From positions 10,049,134 to 10,113,133 of the forward strand of contig CM033401.1 in the NCBI GenBank assembly GCA_019426215.1: 64,000 bases of DNA, written 5' to 3'. Below the pieces are notes generated by a model. That model saw nothing but the letters and a program-made list of their open reading frames with translations, did not search any database and was not told the origin of the DNA. Positions 55,740 to 64,000 of this stretch are shown here, piece by piece. Position numbers and translations under genes: made by a program. Source of the stretch: Buddleja alternifolia (taxonomy: Eukaryota > Streptophyta > Magnoliopsida > Lamiales > Scrophulariaceae). How positions within the stretch are numbered: the first letter of the stretch is position 1; each line of letters starts with the position of its first letter.

Positions 55740-57560
55740 TTCCCTTTGTAATGCATGTTAAATTATTGTCAAAGATGTGGCATGGACAATCAATCTGCAT
55801 TAATATTTTTATGTTTCGATAGGAACCATGAAAAGGGAAAAAAAAAAATTCTACTTAACATGTAGTTTCAAATTTTTTTCGACTGTAGAATTTTAATTTT
55901 GCATGCAAATTTTAATTGAAGAATTTTGGTATGTCGATTTTATATAATTAAAATAAAACTTTATTGATGGTAGTGTCAGATGCTTCAGAAGCATAATTCA
56001 CTGGAAATAATCGGCAAGCAATTGGGAAAAGATTCAAATTGTATGTCCTAACATAAGAATGGAAAGATGCTGGCATAATCCAACCTCGAGATCCATAAGT
56101 CGTCCACATCTATCCATCATATCCCAAGCACTCCATTCCACCTAAATACACCTACAAATTAAATGGAAAATTCTAAGTTGATCTTCGATCAATAATCCTA
56201 GTTAATTTAATACCACACATTTGTGTTAGGTGGGTGATTTTAAGCACCTACCACTCATGTAAAAACCACCCACCCTAATTCAAATATGTAGTGTTAAAGC
56301 AATCAGGACCAATGGTATAAGTGTGTCATAAAATTTGTCCAAATTAAATCGAGTCCCTATATGAATCGACATGTGTTGGGGCCGACACCAACGAACGCAA
56401 CTTTGTCTAATGTGTAATATGGACTTTAACGTATCTTTAACACATGATATTTCTAATTGTCTAAAAAATTAGAGTCCCAAAAAGCATAAAACTATCACAT
56501 GAGAGACCATGTGACTTGGCAACAATGTTATACAATTGAACAAGTGCACAAGTATTGGCCGACTATAAAGCGAGACGAAGGTGATTGATCTTTTATGATT
56601 AAACATCTCATAATTACTCTTTTTAAAGTAAGGTTTTCCTCCCACCCAAAATATAATCATCAAATCTTTTAACATAAAAACGCAAACCAATATAAGAATC
56701 ATAAACCCTAATTAACACTACATAAGCACAGCCACAAACACAACTTAGTGTGACAACCAAGTAGTCCAAATATATTCACCTAGAAAATATGGTAACCAAA
56801 TATTAAATTACCACATGCCTACCAAAAGCTAGTGCATGTGGGAGTTGGACATTAATACAAAGCAGCTATCAGATTTGCCACCAAATATTTTGCTAAATTA
56901 TTAATTTATTACCAACCCAGCCACCATTTAGTGACGCCTATACGTATCAAAACTTGTCTCTATATCCCTCCGGTCGGCTGATTCGTGCAAAATCTCTTCT
57001 GGTTGGCTGATTCTTCGAATATCCCTCCTGGAATACCAACGGGGCGTACAATTATATATATATATATATATGTTAATTTGATAGAAACTGTTCAAATACA
57101 ATTTGAAGACTTGGTCACATGATTGTAACAAAAAAATGTGTAACACTTGGATTAATTAATTGTGATTTCATGTGCTTTAATTTCGCACCGTTGAGAGGTG
57201 AGAAGTGGAATCTAGAATATATAATTGTACGGGCAGTCACTGGATGAAAAATAACGTTCTATTCAAGGTCCCATGCAGCAGGAAATTAGCTTAGATTTTA
57301 TAAAAAAGTTCAGGCTAAGATTCCTATTCATTTTTATGATTTAATTAGGTTTTGCTTATTTCATCATTTAAATTTATTTTTAATTTATTTATGTTATAAT
57401 AAATAACTTAAAATTTATGTGTGGCGTGCTAAACAATAACACAAGTCCAAGTATGCAAAGACATTTCATTTTGGCCCTCATAATTGAATAATTGCTACAC
57501 TTGTGCAGAGAGGCGCTGTTATCATACATATTGTACAACATAGAACTTGATATTTGTGTA
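55740..57560. other. No recognised gene
   Basis: AT-rich intergenic sequence with a TA run near 57053-57071. Short frames at 56469-56702 and 56928-57146 show no domain. Confidence 0.5.
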
Positions 57561-57565
57561 GTGGC

Positions 57566-58262
57566 AAAATTCTATATTTAGTCCCATTAGTTTGGCACAT
57601 TTTAGTTTTAACTCCACACTTTAATTATAAGACTTTATTTTTAGTCTCGTCTGAAAAATATAGTAAAGTCAGTTCTTTTTTCAAATAAAGTTAGTCCCGA
57701 GCTTTATATTCCGTTAGAAACTAACGACCAAATAAACTAGAAATTACAATTCACCCACATAATTATACAGCTTGGATCAAACACCTTTTAAACAAATTCT
57801 TGCGTCACTTACCTCCTGTTTAGACCAGCCCCTTCTAGTACTAAATGAACTTGAACCCGGACTCAGACTCACCCAGACTACTTTTTAAACCTTCTTGGTC
57901 TTCCTGCTTGCTTGAATGGGTGGGAAAGGAAAAACTAAAAATGATGAAAAAGATAAACATAAAATTAACAGTTAATGGCTTTGGTAACAATTCACAATTA
58001 TGGAAAGGCTAGATGTGTTATTGTATTTTTCAGGGGGTTAGTGGCACAAAATTGGTTTAGGGGGTATATGATACAAAGTTTATAGTTTAAGGGGCAATTT
58101 GAAATTTCTAATTTATCATTCTTTTAGTTAATGACAGAATATAAAGTTGGGGACCAATATTGTTAGACGAAAAGACTAACTTTGTTATATTGTCTAAATA
58201 TTGAAACTATACAAAAATAAAATCTTGTAAACTATGGGACATACTTAAACTAAAACGAACCT
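57566..58262. mobile_element. Fold-back element with long inverted arms
   Basis: The left arm (about 57595-57735; AAAGTTAGTCCCGAGCTTTA then TATTCCGTTAGAAACTAAC) pairs with the right arm (about 58125-58258; GTTAATGACAGAATATAAAG then TTGGGGACC). The arms are diverged. TTAGTCCC-type words resemble the Mutator-type MITE at 35137. Exact ends and target duplication are not clear. Confidence 0.65.
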
Positions 58263-58477
58263 AAATTGTGAGACGAGAAATATTAAACAATGATCTGGAT
58301 TCGTTAGCTCAGTCTCAAATATATATTGATATTGGCAGCAAGAACGACATGAAATTACAAACATATCAGATTTGTAGGGATCGGGCCCCTAAGACAATGA
58401 AATATGGTGAGAAGAACAGGCAAAATCGATATAATATACAGTAAAACTTATGGGGCATTAAATTCATACATAGTTCA

Positions 58478-58590
58478 ACAATATAAGGGACTATTAATAT
58501 ATTAACCAATCTCAAGGACTAACCAATATAAGGGGCGATTAATATATTAACCATAACCAATATAAGGGACGATTAATATATTAACCATGA
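58478..58590. repeat. AATATAAGGG-CGATTAATATATTAACCA repeat, three copies
   Basis: Copies start near 58480, 58524 and 58559. The flanking GTAAAACTTATGGGGCATTA resembles a widespread plant repeat, but I cannot assign a class. Confidence 0.7.
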
Positions 58591-58639
58591 TTGACGGCCA
58601 CCAAGATTGGTTGAGATCCGGTTGGTATGACGCCCTTTG

Positions 58640-59625
58640 TTGAATTATTTGGAAAATATTAGGGGAATGCCCTTTGTTGAGTATTTTGTTGTAAAATGGA
58701 GTGTCATTTTAAGTATTTTGCTTCACTTTTACATGATATGTGTTTCATAAATATAAAATTGTCCGAATTACATATGCACTTGTCGTAGACATATAAAACA
58801 AAATAAAATCAATTCTGAAATAATAAATGGGAGTATTAATTGCATATATTTCTCTCTGCGGATGTGTTCTAATTAACCATTCCGGTTGAAGTTTCCATTG
58901 TGTTGCACCAAACTTTAAACTTTTCTTATGCCTAATAAGTGATTATTGAATAAGACAATTAAACGCGATATTTATGATCATATATATTTGTAGTGGGAAA
59001 ATTATACTTTTGATCCCATAAGAGTCGGCCAAAAATACTTTGTCCCATAAGAATTTTTTTGACACTTTTAGTCTCATAGGAATAAAAAAGTGACACTTTG
59101 GTCCCAATTCGACCCCCAAATCCCTAATCACCATCGCAACTGGAAAATCTCGCTATGGTGGTGGGAAAAACGGGATGATGGTAAGGGGGGGGGGGGGGGG
59201 GAAGGTTGCTGTTGCGAAGTGTTGGTCTTCTTCCTTCTTTTTTCTTTGTTTTAATTTTTTTCTTTTTTGATTTATTTAATTAATATTTTGAATTTATTTG
59301 AATTTCTTTTTTTTTTATCCTTAAAATTATCACAACCTCTTGGCAGTGGCACAATGCGGCGGTGCTGCATCAGGTGTAAGGGGTTTAGGGTGCGGCGAAT
59401 TGGCATTGGCTGGTGGGGGTGGGGTGTAGGGTTTGTGAAGAAAGAAGAAGATGTCTTCTTCCAATTTTTTTATTTTTTGAATTTATTTTGTATTTTGCAT
59501 TTTATAAATATTTTGAATTAATTTTTTAATTTTTTTTGTTTTTTTTTTGTTTTGTATTTCTGGGACTTAACGACGCGTGAATATGACACATTTTTTTCGT
59601 TAAATTTTTTACAATCAGACCAAAT
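58640..59625. other. No recognised gene
   Basis: Contains a TTTGATCCCATAAGAGTCGG block (58998 onward) like that before array 1, a G17 tract, and T-rich sequence. The plus-strand frame 59267-59521 has no known domain. Confidence 0.45.
59185..59201 (+). repeat. Homopolymer of 17 G
   Basis: An uninterrupted run of 17 G in an AT-rich region. The true length may be affected by sequencing error. Confidence 0.85.
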
Positions 59626-59631
59626 TGCAAC

Positions 59632-60815
59632 TACACACTTTTTACACACATTTTACACACACACTGCACACTTTTTATGCACACAATACTCTTTTTTCAC
59701 ATATTACATACTTTTACACACACTAAATACATTAACACACACAATATATATTTTTTACACACATATACAAACACTACATATATTTTGAACACTATTTACA
59801 CAAACTGCATACTTTTACACATACAACACACATTTACACACAATGCACACTTTTTACGCACGCAACACACATCTACACAAAATGCACACTTTTTATACAC
59901 ACTACATACATTTTACACACACTACACACATTTACACATACAATGTGTTCAATGTTTGTAAAAACTGTGTAATATGTGCTAAAAGTATGTAGTGTATATA
60001 AAATATGTGCTCCGTATGTGTGAATGTGTGCAGTGTGTATAAAAAATATGTATTGTGTATGAAAATATGTGGTTTATGTAAAATAGGTGCTCTATTTGTG
60101 TAAATATGTGCAGTGTGTGTAAAAAACATGCTCTGAATGTGTAAATGTGTGCAGTGTGTGTAAATTAGATGCTCTATATGTGTAAAAAGTGGCATTGTGT
60201 GTAAAAAGTGTGTAAAAAATATGTTGTGTGTGTAAAAAGTGTGTTGTGTGTGTGAAAATATGTGCAGTGTTTAAAAAGTGTGTTGTGTGTGTAAAAAGTG
60301 TGCAGTGTGGGTAAAATTTTTGCAATGCGTGTAAAAAAGTATGCAGTGTGTGTAAAAAAATATGTTGTGTGTGTAAAATGTGTGTTTTGTGTGTAAAAAG
60401 TATGAAGTGTGTGTTAAAATGTTCAGTGTGTGCATTATGTGTAAAAAATATGTAGTGTGTGTAAAAAGTTTGTAGTGTGTGTAAATAGTGTGCAGTGTGT
60501 GTGAAAATGTGTATAGTGTGTGTAAATAGTATGGAGTATGTGTGAAAATATGGGCAGTGTGTGTACATTGTGTGTAAAATGTGTGTAGTGTGTGTAAAAA
60601 GTGTATAGTGTGTGTAAAAAATATGCAGTGTGTAAAAAGTGTGTAGTGTGTGTGAAATTGTGTGCAGTGTGTGTAAAAAGTGTGCATTATATGTAAAATA
60701 TGTGCACTGTGTGTAAAAAAGTGTGTAAAAAATGTGCAGTGTGTGTGAAAAGAGTGTAGTGTGTGTGAATATGTGTGTAAAAAGTTCGATGTGTGTGTAA
60801 ATGTGTGTAAAAAGT
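59632..60815. repeat. GTGTGTAAA-type degenerate array 2, strand-flipped
   Basis: The left third (59632-59942) reads ACACACTTTTTACACAC on the plus strand. From about 59943 onward the same motif reads GTGTGTAAAAAGTGTG. The two parts are thus inverted relative to each other. Long open frames with His/Thr/Tyr/Phe bias are by-products. A transposon-like end follows. Confidence 0.92.
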
Positions 60816-60829
60816 GTGTTGATTTTAGT

Positions 60830-61021
60830 TGGAGTGGATTTCAAATGACAGGGTATGGAAGTGGATTTGAAATCCATTAGAAAATGGGTTTCAAATCCAG
60901 GTAGTCCTAAAATGGATTAGAAATCTATTCATTTAGAATTGGGGCCAAACAGCAAAGAATGGATTTGAGCAGGGAATTTGAAATCCCTAAATCCAAATCC
61001 ATCAATCCAAACACAACCTTA
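60830..61021. repeat. Transposon-like end following array 2
   Basis: GGATTTGAAATCC and AAATGGATT-type self-pairing words, ending CCATCAATCCAAACACAACC and TTAA. It matches the end after array 1. Confidence 0.6.
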
Positions 61022-61024
61022 AGA

Positions 61025-61915
61025 AATTACTATGGAATAACTTTCAGCTATTGCGATGAATTACCAATGGATATTGCACAGAACATCTCATCTGAAAAAA
61101 TAAGTGAAACTATATATACAATATATTAACAATGAAATAGTTATGAATTTCTCACATCGTATATATCCATATTATTTTCATTGTGTATGCAAGTAATTAG
61201 CTACATGTTTTGCGTAAAAAAATAAAATTTAAATTTAATAAACAATAAGCTATCTTGTTTACAGAACAGCTGGAGTATTTGATTTTCGAGCATTTGAGTG
61301 TTTATATAGCCATCTTATCATTAGTTTCTTCCAGAGTAAGGTTTAATCAAGAATAAATAAGTGTGCTCGACTAATTTTGATTCTTTTAATAGAATAATTT
61401 AACTGCTTGTTTCTTTCGAAATAGATAGTTATAGAAGTATATGTGTATGTGGTTTTTTATATAGCACTACAATTGAATGGTGATAGATGGACTAGGACCA
61501 ATATACTTGGTTCATCATAGAATTTTCCACATAGTTAATGTAGTAGTGTAATTTTGGCTTATGATTTAGTGAATACGTATTTTGCATTTTGCAAGTAAGC
61601 TCACATCTCTTATGCTAATAAGGAAAATTTCATATGAACTAAATGAATTCGTGTTTCTCTTAATTTTTTTTTTGGCAAATTCTATGTTAAGTTGAAATCA
61701 TTGGTCTCAGCCCATTATGAACTGTTGGATCTCCTCAAAGGGGGAAGGGGTTAAATTGATAAATGACACCCCCCAAAGGGGGATTCTACGGTCATGTTAG
61801 GCCGGTCTCGACCCAACATAAAATGACCCATATTTTTTTTTGGTGGAAAATGAATTCGTGTTTCATGTAAATTAAACTTTATTTGAGTCCCAGGTATGCC
61901 ATGGAGTCACTATCA
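61025..61915. other. No recognised gene
   Basis: AT-rich. A G/C-richer patch at 61735-61815 (AAAGGGGGAAGGGG and CCCCCCAAAGGGGG) stands out without an assignable role. Confidence 0.5.
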
Positions 61916-61920
61916 TTATC

Positions 61921-62246
61921 ACTATCACATAACATCACATCACAATTTATTTAACGAGAAACAATTTCTCCATCGTTCAATAACATTGAGACCATGATAG
62001 CAACATATCCTTGTGGTCATTAGTTTTATGGTGATGCTTGAGTGAATGATTAAACACGACTTTCTTTATGATTTTACTACTATCACATAACATCACATCA
62101 CAATTATTTAACGAGAAACAATTTCTCCATCGTTCAATAACATTGAAACCATGATAGCAACATATCCTTGTGGCCATTGTGATGCTTGAGTGAATGATTA
62201 AACACGACTTTCTTTATGATTTTACTAATTGCATCACTGTCCAGGA
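61921..62246. repeat. About 168/158-bp tandem duplication
   Basis: Copies start at 61921 and 62089 (ACTATCACATAACATCACAT). The second lacks about 10 bp (TTAGTTTTATGG region) and has two or three substitutions. Fairly recent. Confidence 0.92.
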
Positions 62247-62249
62247 ATA

Positions 62250-62575
62250 GGATAATAAACGAGTCGATTCGAGTCAAATAAATTATTGTTTAAATTTATT
62301 TAAATTATTATCGAGATTTATAATTTTTGTTCGAATTTGATTTGATTATTAATTTAATCGAATTTTAATTGAGTCAAACACGAAGCGATTATAGTTTGAT
62401 TTTTTTTATACATATTTTATTATTTTTTTACTAATCAAGTCAAGCTCGAGTTGGACTTCAACCGCACAAAAAATTGTTAAACCTTGGTTTGATATGTTAA
62501 CGACTCGAACTCAAATTAGTTTTTATCAAATGATTTCGAGTCAAGTATCAAATAATTTAGTTCGTTTTTCAGCCC
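62250..62575. repeat. ACGAGTCGATTCGAGTC-type repeat fragment
   Basis: Resembles 47282-47440: GAGTCGATTCGAGTCAAATA, ATTATCGAGATTTATAATTT, and an end TTCGTTTTTCAGCCCTCC. A probable non-autonomous hAT-like element. Confidence 0.5.
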
Positions 62576-62579
62576 TCCC

Positions 62580-64000
62580 GATAAAGAAACTCCCCTATCA
62601 AACCATCTTTTCCCTTGATGTACCCCCTCCCGGTTTTATCGAGAATACTTGAGAGGCCTTGAAACATCTTAATTAATTTTTTTATTTGTGGTCTATATTT
62701 ATTGAGAATCATCCAAATTTTCTAAAACAAACTCAAGGTGAAATTACAATTGGCATGTAACTAAATTTAAAATGATTACTCAAGGTATCCATGGGTATGT
62801 GTATCAATGACAAATAAGTCATGATCCCAACTTACTGCACCGACACACTCATGCTAACGTAATGTCATAGAGTTACTTCCGCTCCAATTAAACTAGGCAT
62901 TTCATAATGATAAATTCTACCGTACTTGACAATCTTATTTTTATAAAGTCAAATCAATAAAATGTTAAATTTTATGTTTAATTGTATTTCATAATGTTAA
63001 ATTTTATCTTTAATTGTATTTCATATTTTATGTTTATATATAAAATCTCTTAAATCACATTTGCACGTTGGCAGGATTGAATAACCCCGCTTAGAAGATA
63101 CGTATAATTGTCATCCCTATGCAACCGTGACCTATGGACCATAGGCTATGGTTAACAACAAGCTGTGATTCTAAAATAAATTTCAAGTAATCGAAATTGA
63201 TTATTGGTCAAATATTGTGGCGTAACTTTCTGTGATTAAAATTGCCTCTTTTTGTAGTGACGTTAAAAGACATTATTGCAGACAATAATCCAAAAATATT
63301 CCCGAGTAAATACGTGACTTTTGTGGGCTTGGCTGACTTATGATAGAGGGCAAATTTTTTTTTTTCATATATTATCTTTGCATGTTCGTTATTTTGATAC
63401 TTTAATGTGGGGATTGGCAATTTAGGTACAATAATATTACAAAAATTGGCACATTTAGTATTTTTTTTGTCAGAAATTGCTGACATGGCACCAAAAATTC
63501 GGGAAATTGCTGACGTTGCTGCCCAAAAATGTCAAAATTGGGAATTCTTCAAAATTGAAGGGAAAATTGATGATGTGGCACCAAGTGGACAATGGATTGG
63601 TGACATGGCAGCCAAATGGAAAAAAATTCAAATCTTTTTGCTAAAAATGAGATTTGAACCCATGATCTCGGAGATAAAAACTTGTACTCCCACTACAACA
63701 CACAAATTGTTACATACTTCTGTTTAGGTTACTTAAAGCGTTTTTATTTCTGACATAGAAAGATATGAATATTGAAGTATTTAATATCTATAACTGATAT
63801 TTTAGAGCATTATCAATTTGTCAGTATATATATCTATATATGTATATATATTATATCGATATTTAATTATAAATGTCCAATATATAATTATTTTATCTAA
63901 AATTTATTATAAAATATGAAATTATATTAATTATAATCTATGTGAATATTTATATACGGTATACAGATATTTACTCTTATAAATCTTTAATATATATATA
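62580..64000. other. No recognised gene
   Basis: AT-rich to the end of the window. The plus-strand frame 63407-63727 contains repeated GACATGGCA-CCAA words and a GAGATTTGAACCCATGATCT phrase that resembles transposon-derived sequence common in plants. I do not call it a gene. Confidence 0.45.

Noticed and set aside
60092..60877. Minus-strand 261-residue frame of the same composition
   Set aside because: Same cause: a low-complexity array, not a gene.
63407..63727. Plus-strand 106-residue frame as a small gene
   Set aside because: It is built from repeated GACATGGCACC-type words and transposon-like phrases, with no known domain or promoter.

Overview
The window looks like nuclear DNA from a eudicot plant. 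It is strongly AT-rich, has intron-bearing genes with canonical GT-AG junctions, and is dominated by nested plant transposable elements. I found one gene that appears intact: a MATE/DETOXIFICATION transporter on the minus strand (49465-52219; eight exons, 488 residues). Almost every other protein-coding trace is a broken transposon gene or a gene fragment carried by a transposon. I saw no tRNA, rRNA, CRISPR or bacterial-type feature.

Layout. 1-2770: a decayed minus-strand Ty1/copia pol, split by a deleted gag-only LTR element. 5440-10040: a PIF/Harbinger-type pair, a Myb/SANT-like gene and a DDE transposase, both broken; a 1.8 kb solo LTR sits inside the Myb-like gene's intron. 12969-14790: a second, different copia remnant (gag to integrase). 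16129-20681: a long gypsy-type LTR interrupted by a perfect-TSD SIRE-like solo LTR. 21388-22880: two tRNA-iMet primer-binding sites facing away from each other. 24970-28370: a diverged 2.3 kb-period direct duplication. 28438-29587: a Harbinger-type MITE with TTA target duplication. 32892-33750: a LINE-type RNase H remnant. 35137-35479: a Mutator-type MITE. 35591-39480: a 5'-truncated LINE with a 15-bp target duplication, itself split by an Athila/Tat-like solo LTR with a 5-bp target duplication.

The most interesting block is a complete CACTA (En/Spm) element at 40175-49160 with TAT target duplications, about 9 kb. It carries the end of a Ptta/En/Spm-type gene and an F-box/LRR-like gene fragment. 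It also holds two inverted copies of an RWP-RK (RKD-type) transcription factor gene with its upstream repeats. A transcript through both RKD copies could fold into a long hairpin. The element ends about 300 bp beyond the MATE stop codon.

From 53 to 64 kb I see no gene. This part holds two related, low-complexity GTGTGTAAA arrays (54243-55500 and 59632-60815), one of which flips strand, plus fold-back elements and tandem duplications.
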